Shown here piece by piece: positions 41,980-53,802 of a stretch of DNA of 64,000 bases (its first letter is position 1; the number at the start of each line of letters is the position of its first letter). Both the position numbers and the translations under genes were made by a program. Below the pieces are notes generated by a model. That model ran no database searches. It saw only the letters and a program-made list of their open reading frames with translations, and had not been told where the DNA came from. This DNA is from Nesterenkonia sp. E16_10 (GTDB taxonomy: Bacteria > Actinomycetota > Actinomycetes > Actinomycetales > Micrococcaceae): positions 62,001 through 126,000 of the forward strand of contig NZ_JADPSA010000048.1 of assembly GCF_017347085.1 (NCBI RefSeq), written 5' to 3'.

Positions 41980-42717
41980 ATGAAGACCGAGATTCGTAAA
42001 ACTTCTTCCCTGCTCGGCATCGGCATGGTGGCCCTGCTCGGCCTCAGCGCCTGTGGCGGCGACGCCGAGGAGCCGGCTGCAGAGTCCGACCAGGAGATGA
42101 CCGAGGAGACCGAGGGCACCGACGCCGAGGCCACCGAGGAAGAGCCCATGGACGAAGAGTCGATGGAGTCCGAGGAGCCCATGGATGACGAGTCCATGGA
42201 TGAATCTGACCCAGCGGCGAACCTGGTCGGGGCCTCCTGTGAGGCATATGCCGAGGAAGTCCCCGAGGGTGACGGCTCCGTCGGCGGCATGGCCGAGGAT
42301 CCAGTGGCCACCGCTGCCTCGAACAACCCGATGCTGACCACGCTGACCGCGGCAGTCTCCGGTGAGCTGAACCCCGACGTCGACCTGGTGGACACGCTCA
42401 ACGGTGACGAGTTCACCGTGATCGCCCCCACCGATGACGCCTTCGCCGAGATCCCTGAGGAAGACCTCAACGCAGTGGTCGAGGACGCCGACATGCTCAC
42501 CGAGGTGCTGACCTACCACGTCATCCCCGGCCAGCTGGCTCCCGATGAGATCGCCGGTGAGCACGAGACCGTCAACGGCGCCACCGTGACCATCGAGGGC
42601 GAGGGCGATGACTTGATGTTCGACGACGCCGGCCTCGTCTGCGGCGGCGTGATGACCTCCAACGCCACCGTCTACATGGTCGACGCTGTCCTGATGCCGG
42701 CAGCTGCCGAGGAGTGA
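41980..42717 (+). CDS. Fasciclin-domain lipoprotein (MPT83-like)
   Basis: A 245-residue lipoprotein with signal peptide and lipobox GLSAC (Cys about 24). A strongly acidic linker follows, rich in Glu, Asp and Met with repeated [16 protein letters not shown] units (about 45-70). The FAS1 domain (about 95-240) shows [37 protein letters not shown] and a C-terminal [15 protein letters not shown]1 domains mediate adhesion or surface interactions. MPT83/MPT70 in mycobacteria are SigK targets, matching the sigK-rskA pair downstream. ATG 41980 follows AGGAGA. Confidence 0.93.
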   Translation: MKTEIRKTSSLLGIGMVALLGLSACGGDAEEPAAESDQEMTEETEGTDAEATEEEPMDEESMESEEPMDDESMDESDPAANLVGASCEAYAEEVPEGDGSVGGMAEDPVATAASNNPMLTTLTAAVSGELNPDVDLVDTLNGDEFTVIAPTDDAFAEIPEEDLNAVVEDADMLTEVLTYHVIPGQLAPDEIAGEHETVNGATVTIEGEGDDLMFDDAGLVCGGVMTSNATVYMVDAVLMPAAAEE

Positions 42718-42769
42718 TCCTCGGCGGGAATGGTTGCTGAAGACCGTTCCTGACCAGGCCTGAATCGAA

Positions 42770-42820
42770 GACGGCGGCGCTCGGCACCCACCCATCTGTT
42801 GGGGTGCGGGCGCCGCCGTC
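42770..42820 (+). terminator. Terminator hairpin after fasciclin gene
   Basis: GACGGCGGCGC (42770-42780) pairs with GCGCCGCCGTC (42810-42820), and GCACCC (42784-42789) with GGGTGC (42802-42807), around a small internal loop. It starts 53 bases after the fasciclin stop. U-tract absent. Confidence 0.75.
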
Positions 42821-42894
42821 CTCGGTTGCGGTCACACAGCGGCCGGAACCGGTGGATGCAGAGATCACTCTCCGGGGTGTGGCATCCTGTGGGG

Positions 42895-43503
42895 ATGCAT
42901 GAGACAGGAAATCCGGGGTCAGCCGCCGAGGGCGTACATGCTCCGGTGGATGCCTCCGCAGATCCCTGCGGTGCCCTGCTGCTGAAGATTCAGCAGGGCG
43001 ATGAGCTCGCCTTCGAGCAGCTCTACCGGGAGCAGGGTTCGATCCTGTTGGCCACCGCGCTGCGAGTGCTGCGGAACAGATCACTGGCGGAAGAGGTTCT
43101 CCAAGAGATCTTCACCGAGGTCTGGGTCAACTGCCACAGCTACCGCGCCCAGGCCGGCACCGGACGCGCATGGTTGACCACCATGTGTCGACGCCGAGCG
43201 ATCGACCGGGTCCGAGCGGTACAGGCCCAGCAGAACAGAGATTTCACCCAAGGGGTGAAAGAGGCCCACGTGGTGGAGCCCGACGTCCAGGACACAGTCC
43301 TCACTCAGGTGGAGGCGGCCCGCGCGCAGACCGCGCTGCAGACCCTTCCCGAAGAGCAGGCCACCGCCATCGCGATGGCCTACTACCAAGAGCTTTCACA
43401 CTCCGAGATCGCGCAGCGACTTGATGTCCCGCTCGGAACCGTGAAATCTAGAATACGAGACGGCATGCGAAGACTCAGGGCCCAGCTAGGAGGTGCCGGA
43501 TGA
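42895..43503 (+). CDS. sigK: ECF sigma factor SigK
   Basis: A 202-residue ECF sigma factor. Region 2 (about 30-95) has DELAFEQLYREQGSILLATALRVL, AEEVLQEIFTEVW and RAWLTTMCRRRAIDRVR. Region 4 (about 140-195) has LPEEQATAIAMAYYQELSHSEIAQRLDVPLGTVKSRI, quoted as landmarks SHSEIAQRLDVPLGTVKSR. It directs core polymerase to the SigK promoters flanking it. ATG 42895 is chosen from spacing. It overlaps rskA by ATGA. No exact copy of the CCATCC/CCGAAC element was seen before it. Confidence 0.93.
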   Translation: MHETGNPGSAAEGVHAPVDASADPCGALLLKIQQGDELAFEQLYREQGSILLATALRVLRNRSLAEEVLQEIFTEVWVNCHSYRAQAGTGRAWLTTMCRRRAIDRVRAVQAQQNRDFTQGVKEAHVVEPDVQDTVLTQVEAARAQTALQTLPEEQATAIAMAYYQELSHSEIAQRLDVPLGTVKSRIRDGMRRLRAQLGGAG

Positions 43504-44360
43504 ACGCCGATCGCGAATACCTGGCAGCCGGCCTCGCCCTCGGGACGCTGGCAGACGCCGAGATGCTCGAGGCCCTTGACCTCGAAGCCGCAGACCCCGA
43601 TTTCGCCGAAGCGGTCGCGTCCTTCCATGAGACGCTCGGACTGCTCTCCGAGACCGACGACGCCATCGCCCCCAGCGCCGAGACCTCTGCGGCGATCCTG
43701 AACATCCCGCGCCAGCACCAGCAGGCCGTTGCGGATCAGGCGGCTCATCCCGCCGACCCCACCGCCGATGATGCCGACGAGACCGCTCACGCCTCGATTC
43801 CTCACGCCGACACCGCCCACGTCGCGACCCCGGACTCGACCACCCCGGACTCGACCACTCCGGTCTCCACAGCCCCGGCTCGCCGGCGGCGTCCGAGCAC
43901 CGCGCTCTTCGCCCTGGCGGCCTCCACGCTGCTGCTGATCTCCGCCGTGCTGGCGGGCGCGCTGATCAACCAGCAGCAGGACACCAGCCAGATCGAGGAG
44001 TCGCTCACCGTGGCCGAGGCCGAGCGCGAACGTGCCGAACGGCTGCTCAGCGCCTCGGACCTGGCCTTCATCGAAGCCGAGGCGACCGTGGGCGGGCAGC
44101 TCAGCCTGGCCTATTCGGTCTCCGAGCAGATGCTGCACCTGACCCCGCGCGATATGCCCGAGCTCGACGAGGATCAGACCATGCAGCTGTGGCTGATCGA
44201 TGAGGAGGGCCCGCGCAGCGCCGGCCTGATGACCGGTGCCAGCACCGAGCTGCTCACGGACCTCCCGATGACTCAGGACATGACCTTCGGGGTCACCGTG
44301 GAGCCCGCAGGAGGCTCCGAGGAGCCGACCAGCGACCCCGTGGTGCTCGCGGATCTATAA
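43500..44360 (+). CDS. rskA: Anti-sigma-K factor RskA
   Basis: A 286-residue membrane anti-sigma factor. The N-terminal helical domain (about 1-75, LAAGLALGTLADAEMLEAL) would bind SigK in the cytoplasm. A Thr/Pro/Asp-rich linker contains a repeated STTPDSTTPV stretch (about 118-128). One membrane helix lies at about 136-160 (LFALAASTLLLISAVLAGALI, preceded by RRRR). The extracytoplasmic RskA domain (about 195-286) includes MQLWLIDEEGPRSAGLM and TFGVTVEPAGGS. Regulated intramembrane proteolysis would release SigK, as known in mycobacteria. Confidence 0.92.
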   Translation: MNADREYLAAGLALGTLADAEMLEALDLEAADPDFAEAVASFHETLGLLSETDDAIAPSAETSAAILNIPRQHQQAVADQAAHPADPTADDADETAHASIPHADTAHVATPDSTTPDSTTPVSTAPARRRRPSTALFALAASTLLLISAVLAGALINQQQDTSQIEESLTVAEAERERAERLLSASDLAFIEAEATVGGQLSLAYSVSEQMLHLTPRDMPELDEDQTMQLWLIDEEGPRSAGLMTGASTELLTDLPMTQDMTFGVTVEPAGGSEEPTSDPVVLADL

Positions 44361-44374
44361 GCTGGGCTCGAGAA

Positions 44375-44401
44375 CCATCCAAAGGCGCCTTCGCTCCGAA
44401 C
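44375..44401 (+). promoter_or_regulatory. Second SigK-type ECF promoter, before the molybdoenzyme
   Basis: CCATCC (44375-44380), 15 bases, CCGAAC (44396-44401). The -10 element ends seven bases before the ATG at 44409, so the mRNA is probably leaderless. It lies only 15 bases after the rskA stop. Confidence 0.75.
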
Positions 44402-44408
44402 TCATGAC

Positions 44409-46085
44409 ATGACTGAGACAGTGCACGAGACCCCCGGAACCACCGGCCGCGGACCCTCACGACCGCCCACCCGCCGGCGGCGCGTGATTCCGCACCTGAT
44501 CGCCGGGGTCCTCGCCGCAGCGATCTTCCTCGGTGTGGCAGATCTGATCTCTCAGTTCTTCGGACCGGCGTCCTCACCGCTGGTCTCGCTGGGCTCCACG
44601 ATCATCACGCTCTCCCCCAGCTGGCTGCAGGACTTCGCGATCTCCTACTTCGGCAGCAACAACAAGCTGGTGCTCTACCTGAGCATGGGCGTGGTCGGGA
44701 TGATCCTGGCCGCCCTGATCGGGGCACTGGCCCGTCGCAGCCTGCGCCTGGGCGCAGGCCTGTTCTCCGCCGTCGCGGTGGTCCTGCTGATCGTGGTGCT
44801 GCTGCGCCCCGAGACCTCCCCGCTGGATGTGGTGCCTACGCTGATCGGCGCCGGGCTCGGCCTCCTGAGCCTGCTGCTGCTCAGCGGCGCCGCCACCGGG
44901 TTCACCCGGGAGGTCGCTGAGGATCCTGCTGGCCCCGCGGATCAGGGCCGCCCGGCGCAGACCCGGCGCGCCAGCACCGCCGGTCCCAGCACCGATGACG
45001 AGCGCGCCCACTCGCGGCGCCGCTTCCTGAGCCTGGCCGCCGTCGGGACCGCCGTCGCCGCCGGCTCGATCACCTTCGGACGCTCGGTCAATGCCTTCGG
45101 TGTGGGCGCCGGAGAGGCGGCGGCCCGTCTGGTGCTGCCCACTCCCGCGGTGCGCGCCCCCGCCATCCCGGCCGGTGCCAGCGTCGGGGTGGACGGGGTG
45201 CCACCGTTCATCACCCCGAACAACGACTTCTACCGGATCGACACCGCGCTGGTGGTTCCGGAGCTCTCCCCCCAGGACTGGACGCTGCGGATCCATGGCC
45301 TGGTCGAGGAAGAGGTCACGATCGACATGACCGAGCTGCTGGACCTGCCGCTCGAGGAGCACCACATCACGCTGGCCTGCGTCTCGAACCCGGTGGGCGG
45401 AGACCTGCTCGGCAACGCCACCTGGCTGGGCTACCCGATCCGCGAGCTGCTCGCCCGGGCTCGTCCGCTGGGCGAGGCCGATATGGTGCTCTCCCGCTCG
45501 GTCGACGGCTGGACGGCCTCGACCCCGCTGGAGGTGCTCACCGACGAGGACCGCGCCTGCCTGCTCGCGGTGGGCATGAACGGCGAGCCGCTGCCGGCTC
45601 AGCACGGCTACCCGGCCAGGCTGGTGGTCCCAGGCCTCTACGGCTACGTCTCGGCCACCAAATGGGTCACCGAGCTGGAGGTCACCCGCTTCGACGCGGA
45701 GACCGCCTACTGGACCGACCGCGGCTGGGACGCCGAGGGACCGATCCTGGTCGCCTCGCGCATCGACGTGCCCCGCCCGCTGGCCAGGGTTCCCGGCGGC
45801 GAGGAGCTCGTCGTCGCCGGCACCGCCTGGGCCCAGCATGAGGGCGTCGCCGACGTCGAGGTCCGCCTGGACGACGGCGAGTGGGAGTCCGTCGAGCTGG
45901 CCGATGAGGTCAACATCGACACCTGGCGGCAGTGGCGCCACACCTTCGCCGACGTCGAATCCGGACGCCACTCGGTGTCGGTTCGCGCGATCAACGCCGC
46001 CGGGGAGACCCAGACCGACGAGCGCCGGGACCCGATCCCGAACGCCGCCACGGGTCAGCACCGGATCGAGTTCAGCGTGGAGTGA
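44409..46085 (+). CDS. Membrane-anchored sulfite-oxidase-family molybdopterin oxidoreductase
   Basis: A 558-residue protein. Four hydrophobic helices (about 22-42, 92-112, 115-137, 140-165) precede an SRRRFLSLAAVGTAVAAG segment (about 203-220) resembling a Tat-type signal or fifth helix. The molybdopterin domain follows (PFITPNNDFYRIDTALVVPE, then the Mo-ligand Cys in LACVSNPVGGDLLGNATW at about 328, and HGYPARLVVPGLYGY). A Mo-co dimerisation domain ends the protein. The catalytic site would face outside. A related membrane enzyme exists in mycobacteria (Rv0218-like). Its electron partner and substrate are unknown. Confidence 0.9.
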   Translation: MTETVHETPGTTGRGPSRPPTRRRRVIPHLIAGVLAAAIFLGVADLISQFFGPASSPLVSLGSTIITLSPSWLQDFAISYFGSNNKLVLYLSMGVVGMILAALIGALARRSLRLGAGLFSAVAVVLLIVVLLRPETSPLDVVPTLIGAGLGLLSLLLLSGAATGFTREVAEDPAGPADQGRPAQTRRASTAGPSTDDERAHSRRRFLSLAAVGTAVAAGSITFGRSVNAFGVGAGEAAARLVLPTPAVRAPAIPAGASVGVDGVPPFITPNNDFYRIDTALVVPELSPQDWTLRIHGLVEEEVTIDMTELLDLPLEEHHITLACVSNPVGGDLLGNATWLGYPIRELLARARPLGEADMVLSRSVDGWTASTPLEVLTDEDRACLLAVGMNGEPLPAQHGYPARLVVPGLYGYVSATKWVTELEVTRFDAETAYWTDRGWDAEGPILVASRIDVPRPLARVPGGEELVVAGTAWAQHEGVADVEVRLDDGEWESVELADEVNIDTWRQWRHTFADVESGRHSVSVRAINAAGETQTDERRDPIPNAATGQHRIEFSVE

Positions 46086-46091
46086 TCGCGG

Positions 46092-47270
46092 TCAGGGTGA
46101 ACCGTTCTGGAACGCGAGGATCCGGCGCAGCCCTTCAGCCACCATCGCCTCCCCCGGGGCCAGGCTGAGCCGGACCCAGTGGTGTCCCGCCTCCGGATCG
46201 AAGTCGGTGCCCGGCACGATGGCGACGCCGGCCTCTTCCAGAAGCGCCGCGCAGTAGCTCGGGGAGTCCTGGAACCGCCGCAGCTGCTCGCCCAGGTGGG
46301 CGTAGACGTAGAAGGCGCCGTCGGCAGGGGCAACCTCGCCCCAGCCCAGCTGCGGAATCAGTCCCAGCACCCGCTCGCGTGCCGCGGCATACCCGCTGAC
46401 CTGGGAGGCGGCGAAGTCCAGCGAGGCCGGCGTGAAGGCCTGCACGGCCGCGAGCTGGGTGGCGTGCGGCGGACAGAGGGCCACATTGCCGGCAAGTCGG
46501 GAGACCGGATCCACCAGATGTTCGGGGAGCACCATCCAGCCCAGCCGCCAGCCGGGCATCCCCCAGTACTTGGAGAAGGACGAGATCACCACGGCCTGCT
46601 CGCCCATCTCGGCGGCGCTCACGTTCTCCGCCCCGTAGCTGATCCCGTGGTAGATCTCGTCGCTGATCAGCTGGACCTCGTGATCGGCGCACCAGGCGGT
46701 GAGCTCAGCCAGCTTCCCGCGTTCGATCATGGTGCCGGTGGGATTCGCCGGGGAGGCCAGGATCAGCCCGGCCAGGCTGTTGCCGGCTTCGAGCTGTGCC
46801 TGCAGCTGGGCGATCGTCGGCTGGAAGCGCTCCTGAGGGCCGCAGTCCAGGTCCACCACCTCGATGCCGAGCGCGGTGAGGATGTTGCGGTAGGCGGGAT
46901 AGCCGGGGCGGGCCAGCGCCACCCGGTCCCCCGGGTCGAAGGCCGCCAGGAAGCTGAGCATGAAGGCTCCGGAGGACCCGGTGGTGATCGCGATCCGCGA
47001 CGGCGGCACGCTCACCCCGTACCAGCTCGCGTAGTGCTGCGCGATCGCCTCCCGCAGCGGGGCGATCCCCATCGCGGCGGTGTAGTTCAGCACCGTGTTG
47101 CCGGCGTGGATCTCTGCGGCGGCCTGATTGACCGCGATCGGAGCCCCGGAGCCGGGCTCCCCCGCGGTCAGCGAGACGACGTCCCGGCCTGCGGCGCGCA
47201 TGGCGTCGATCCGGGCCAGGATGCTCATCACCTCGAATCCGGGCACCTGTGATCTCTGCGAGGGCATCAT
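46092..47270 (-). CDS. Class I/II PLP aminotransferase
   Basis: A 392-residue fold-type-I aminotransferase (AspC/AlaT-like). Landmarks are VVSLTAGEPGSGAP (about 35), ILASPANPTGTMI (about 167), LISDEIYHGISYG and the PLP Lys in VISSFSKYWGMPGWRLGW (about 236). The C-terminal Arg that binds the substrate carboxylate is in HHWVRLSLAPGE. The start is either of two adjacent ATG codons (47270 or 47267). It converges on the molybdoenzyme with six bases between stops. Substrate is not determined. Confidence 0.9.
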   Translation of the reverse strand: MMPSQRSQVPGFEVMSILARIDAMRAAGRDVVSLTAGEPGSGAPIAVNQAAAEIHAGNTVLNYTAAMGIAPLREAIAQHYASWYGVSVPPSRIAITTGSSGAFMLSFLAAFDPGDRVALARPGYPAYRNILTALGIEVVDLDCGPQERFQPTIAQLQAQLEAGNSLAGLILASPANPTGTMIERGKLAELTAWCADHEVQLISDEIYHGISYGAENVSAAEMGEQAVVISSFSKYWGMPGWRLGWMVLPEHLVDPVSRLAGNVALCPPHATQLAAVQAFTPASLDFAASQVSGYAAARERVLGLIPQLGWGEVAPADGAFYVYAHLGEQLRRFQDSPSYCAALLEEAGVAIVPGTDFDPEAGHHWVRLSLAPGEAMVAEGLRRILAFQNGSP

Positions 47271-47296
47271 GGCTCCAGCCTATAGACTCACTGCCT

Positions 47297-48103
47297 ATGC
47301 GCCGCTCAGCCAGGACCCGACTCCTCCCCGGCGCGCTGCTGCTGGCGCTGCTCTCCGGCTGCGCGAACGCCCCCGATTCAGGCGCCCCTGATGCAGACAC
47401 ACCCGACGCCGAGACCGGGCAGCCGCTGCGGGTCCTCGCGGCCGCCTCGCTGCAGGAGGTGATGGATCCGCTGGTCCAGGAGTTCACCGAGAGGACCGGC
47501 GTCCCGGTTCAGCTGAGCTCGGGGGGCTCCGCCGACCTGCTCTCCCAGCTTACGCAGGGTGCTCCGGGTGATCTCTTCGTCCCCGCCGATGAGCCGACCA
47601 TGGAACGTGCGCAGGATGCCTCCCTGATCCGGCAGGACCCCTCGGTCATCGCCTCGAACACCCTGGTCATCGCGGTGCCTTCGGGGAACCCGGGGCGGAT
47701 CGGGACCTTGGCGGACCTCGCCGATCCTCAACACGCGCTGGTCCTCTGCGCCCCCCAGGTCCCGTGCGGCGCGGTGGCGCAGCAGCTGGCACAGGCCGCG
47801 GACGTGACCCTGGCTCCGGACAGCGAGGAGCTGGCGGTCACCGATGTGCTGGGCAAGGTGCGCAGCGCCGAGGCCGACGCCGGCCTGGTCTACTCCACCG
47901 ACGCGCTGCGCGCCGGTGAGGAGGTCGAGACCATCCGCATCGAGGAGGCCGCCGAGTTCCCGAACCGGTATCCGGCGGCGGTGCTGGCCGGAGCCGAGCA
48001 GCCGGAGCTCGCCGCGGAGTTCATCGAGCTGCTGCTCAGCGAGTCCGGCCAGTCGGCGTTGGAGCAGGCAGGATTCGGCCCGGCGTCGGAGGCTTCCGGA
48101 TGA
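47297..48103 (+). CDS. modA: Molybdate ABC transporter substrate-binding lipoprotein ModA
   Basis: A 268-residue lipoprotein with lipobox LLSGC (Cys about 20). The ModA pattern is VLAAASLQEVMDPLVQEFTERTG, then SSGGSADLLSQLTQGAPGDLFVPADE (landmarks SSGGSADLL and GDLFVPAD) and EADAGLVYSTDALR. The ATG at 47297 lies eight bases after TAGACT, consistent with a leaderless transcript; a reading from 47249 is rejected because it precedes the signal peptide. It overlaps modB by ATGA. Confidence 0.92.
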   Translation: MRRSARTRLLPGALLLALLSGCANAPDSGAPDADTPDAETGQPLRVLAAASLQEVMDPLVQEFTERTGVPVQLSSGGSADLLSQLTQGAPGDLFVPADEPTMERAQDASLIRQDPSVIASNTLVIAVPSGNPGRIGTLADLADPQHALVLCAPQVPCGAVAQQLAQAADVTLAPDSEELAVTDVLGKVRSAEADAGLVYSTDALRAGEEVETIRIEEAAEFPNRYPAAVLAGAEQPELAAEFIELLLSESGQSALEQAGFGPASEASG

Positions 48104-48865
48104 GCCGCCGACCGACCGGCGGGGCAGCTCTGCCGCGCTGGGTCCTGTTCCCCGCCGCCGCCGCCGCGGTGTTCATCCTGCTGCCCATCTTCGCCCTGCT
48201 GACCCGGATCGAGCTTGCCGAGCTTCCCCGCCTGCTCAGCTCGGAGGCGGCGCTGTCCGCGCTGTGGCTGAGCCTGCGCACCTCAGTGACGGCCACGCTG
48301 CTGTGCACCGTCCTCGGCGTGCCGCTGGCCCTGGTGCTCAGCCACGCCACCTTCCGCGGCAGCGGGATCCTGCGCACACTGATCCTGCTGCCCCTGGTGC
48401 TGCCCCCGGTGATCGGGGGCATCGCGCTGCTGAACACCTTCGGCCGGCAGGGACTGCTCGGTGAGAGCCTCGAGCTGCTCGGCGTGCAGATCGCCTTCTC
48501 CACCGCGGCGGTGGTGCTGGCGCAGACCTTCGTGTCGCTGCCGTTCATGGTGATCGCCGTGGAGTCCGCGTTGCGCGGGGTGCAGAAGGAGGTGATGGAG
48601 GCCGCCGTCGTCGACGGGGCCGGGCCCACCCAGCTGCTGCGCAGCATCGTGCTGCCGCTGATCCTCCCGGGGCTGGCCTCCGGGGTGGTGCTGGCCTTCG
48701 CGCGTTCCCTCGGCGAGTTCGGCGCCACGATCGCCTTCGCCGGGAGCCTGCAAGGGGTCACCCGCACGCTGCCGCTCGAGATCTACCTGCAGCGCGAGAC
48801 CGATCCGGACGCGGCCGTGGCGCTCTCGGTGCTGCTGATCCTGGTGGCGGTGGTGGTGATCGGTC

Positions 48866-51295
<2,430 letters not shown>

Positions 51296-51310
51296 CTCAG
51301 CCCGGCCCGG

Positions 51311-52726
51311 TCACTCTTCCGCGGCGGCGAGCTGGCCGCAGGCGCCGTCGATCTCCTTGCCGCGGGTGTCGCGCAGCGTGGTCGGCACCCCGAGGGACTC
51401 GAGCCGGTTCACGAAGGCGCGCATCACCTCGGGCTCCGAGGATGTCCAGATCGATCCCGGCGTGGGGTTCAGCGGGATCGGGTTCACATGCACCCAGCCA
51501 CGACCGCGGGCGTTGAGCTTCTCGGCCAGCAGCTCGGCGCGCCACTGGTGATCGTTCATGTCCTTGATCAGCGCGTACTCGATGGAGACCCGCCGGCCGG
51601 TGGTCTTGTAATAGTGGTACGCGGCGTCGATGGCCTCATCGGCCTTCCAGCGCGAGTTCACCGGGATCAGCTCATCGCGCAGCTCATCGTCGGGGGCATG
51701 CAGGCTCAGCGCGAAGGTGATCGGCAGGTTCTCATCGGCGAGCTTCCGGATCGCCGGGACCAGTCCCACGGTGGAGATGGTGATCCCGCGGGCGCTCATC
51801 CCGAGGCCCTCCGGGGCAGGGTCCACCATGCGGCGCACCGCGTTCATCACGCGCTTATAGTTCGCCAGCGGCTCGCCCATCCCCATGAAGACGATGTTGG
51901 AGACCCGCTGTGGGCCAACACCCGAGGACGACGACGCACCCTTGCCCGCGGCTGCCGACTCCTCGGACTCGGCGAAGTCGGTCTCCTCGCCCAGGGCTGC
52001 GTGATCGGCCTCCTCGGCGATCTCCGCGGCATTGGGGGCGTCGAGCTCCCCGGCCGCGATCGCCCGGTTGGCCTGCACGATCTGGTCCACGATCTCGGCG
52101 GAAGACATGTTGCGGGTCAGCCCGTTCTGCCCGGTGGCGCAGAAGGGACAGTTCATCCCGCAGCCACACTGCGAGGAGATGCACAGCGTGATCCGGCTGC
52201 GGTAGCGCATCAGCACCGACTCGACCATGGCACCGTCGAAGAGCCGCCAGAGGAACTTGATCGTGGCGCCGTCGTCGGTCTTGAGCCGGCGGACCTCGGT
52301 GAGCAGCGGCGGCAGGAACTCCTCGACCAGCTGCTCGCGGGTCTCCGCGGGCAGATCGGTCATCTGCTCCGGGTCTGAGGTGTAGTGCCGGAAGTAATGC
52401 ACCGAGAGCTGCTTGGCGCGGAAGCCGGAGATGCCCAGCTCCGTGGCGCGCGCGGTGCGCTCATCCAGGGTCATGTCCGCCAGGTGCTTCGGCGGCTGCT
52501 TGACCTTCGGCTGGGCGAACTGCAGCTTCGGGCGCCCCTCGGCGTCCATGGGCTGCTGCCAACCCTCGGCCTTGGGCCGGATCTGCGGCCGTGCCGCGTC
52601 CACCGGCGGTCCGGCGGGCGCGCCGGCGGAGTTTCGTGCTGGCGGCGCGCCGGCGGCCGTGCGGGCCGAGCCCCGCTTGGGCGCGGAGCTGGACGGTTCG
52701 GGGCGTGGGCTCTTCGAAGGTGACAT
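51311..52726 (-). CDS. rlmN: 23S rRNA (adenine2503-C2)-methyltransferase RlmN with insertion
   Basis: A 471-residue radical-SAM methyltransferase modifying A2503 of 23S rRNA (and some tRNAs). The cluster motif is [13 protein letters not shown] (about 188-200), [14 protein letters not shown] follows, and the C-terminal catalytic Cys is in GACGQL. An acidic insertion (about 225-270, [17 protein letters not shown]) splits the usual spacing between cluster and GEP motifs. The first 60 residues are low-complexity Pro/Ala/Ser/Arg, so a later start is possible. Confidence 0.94.
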   Translation of the reverse strand: MSPSKSPRPEPSSSAPKRGSARTAAGAPPARNSAGAPAGPPVDAARPQIRPKAEGWQQPMDAEGRPKLQFAQPKVKQPPKHLADMTLDERTARATELGISGFRAKQLSVHYFRHYTSDPEQMTDLPAETREQLVEEFLPPLLTEVRRLKTDDGATIKFLWRLFDGAMVESVLMRYRSRITLCISSQCGCGMNCPFCATGQNGLTRNMSSAEIVDQIVQANRAIAAGELDAPNAAEIAEEADHAALGEETDFAESEESAAAGKGASSSSGVGPQRVSNIVFMGMGEPLANYKRVMNAVRRMVDPAPEGLGMSARGITISTVGLVPAIRKLADENLPITFALSLHAPDDELRDELIPVNSRWKADEAIDAAYHYYKTTGRRVSIEYALIKDMNDHQWRAELLAEKLNARGRGWVHVNPIPLNPTPGSIWTSSEPEVMRAFVNRLESLGVPTTLRDTRGKEIDGACGQLAAAEE

Positions 52727-52797
52727 CGCATCGATTGTCCCACGGGCGCGGGTGTTGCGGTATGCCCGCTCCGCAGTCCGCCCGGCAACCGGGGCGC

Positions 52798-53802
52798 TCA
52801 GCTGGCGCGGCCCTGTTTCCAGTAGCCCATGAAGGAGACCTGCTTCCGGCTGAGCCCGATGTCCTTGACCAGATGTCGGCGCAGACCGGTGATCACCCCG
52901 GCCTCCCCGGCCAGCCAGGCGTACTCGCGGAAGCCGTCGGCATCGCCGACCTCCCAGAGCATGTCACCCTCGGCGAGATCCGCGAGATCCTCCGCGCCGG
53001 AGGGCGCACCCACCGGTTCACCGCGGGTCGGCTGCCAGGAGGAGCGGCGCTGGGCGAAGATCTCGGCGCGACGCCGGCCCCAGTTCTGCACCGCGCTGGT
53101 CAGCGGCTCACCGCGCGGCGCGTCCTCTCGGGGCAGCCAGTAGATCTCCACGCCGGAGCGGTTGACCACGTCAAGGGCATCCGCGCGGGTGGGGATCTCC
53201 AGGTAGGCCTCGCCGTGGATCCGTTCGGGCAGCATCTCCAGGATCGCGCAGATCGCGGGCACCGCGGTCTCGTCCCCGGCCAGCAGGACGTCCCGGGCGG
53301 TGTGCGGGTTGAACTCGATGCCGCCGCCGGCTCGGGCGGAGCGACCGTCGGGGCCGATGATGACCAGCTCATCGCCGATCTCGGCGCGCATCGCCCAGGC
53401 TGAGGCCGGGCCCTCGGTGCCGTGGACCACGAAGTCCACGTCGATCTGGTGCTCCCAGGGCCGGATATTGCGCACGGTGTAGGTCCTGATCGGATTGCGC
53501 TGCGCCTCGGGAAGCTGACGCCAGGCGTTGTACCAGGCCATCATCTCCGGCTGCGGCTCCTGGAAGAGCCCCAGCTCGGGCAGCGTCCCGTCGGCGCGAG
53601 GCAGCAGCAGCTTGATCCGCTGGTCCAGACCGCCGGTGTGGAAGTGGCGCAGCTCCTCGGCCTGCAGTGTGAAGCGCAGGTAGTTCGGGCTCAGCCGCCG
53701 GACCTCGACGACGACCGTGGAATACGCGCGCTGCGGATTCAGCGTGGCGGGGTCATTCACGACGGACTCCGCCAGCGCAGCGTGGCTTGAGCGCAGGCTC
53801 AT
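52798..53802 (-). CDS. Siderophore-interacting protein (NAD(P)H ferric-siderophore reductase)
   Basis: A 334-residue SIP-family flavoprotein that reduces ferric siderophores after import. The FAD-binding motif is [23 protein letters not shown] (landmark RTYTVR), followed by [13 protein letters not shown] and the NAD-binding segment [17 protein letters not shown]. It ends near [12 protein letters not shown], a family hallmark. ATG 53802 overlaps the binding-protein stop (ATGA), so it is coupled to iron uptake. The longer reading to 53946 is a shadow of that gene. Confidence 0.94.
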   Translation of the reverse strand: MSLRSSHAALAESVVNDPATLNPQRAYSTVVVEVRRLSPNYLRFTLQAEELRHFHTGGLDQRIKLLLPRADGTLPELGLFQEPQPEMMAWYNAWRQLPEAQRNPIRTYTVRNIRPWEHQIDVDFVVHGTEGPASAWAMRAEIGDELVIIGPDGRSARAGGGIEFNPHTARDVLLAGDETAVPAICAILEMLPERIHGEAYLEIPTRADALDVVNRSGVEIYWLPREDAPRGEPLTSAVQNWGRRRAEIFAQRRSSWQPTRGEPVGAPSGAEDLADLAEGDMLWEVGDADGFREYAWLAGEAGVITGLRRHLVKDIGLSRKQVSFMGYWKQGRAS

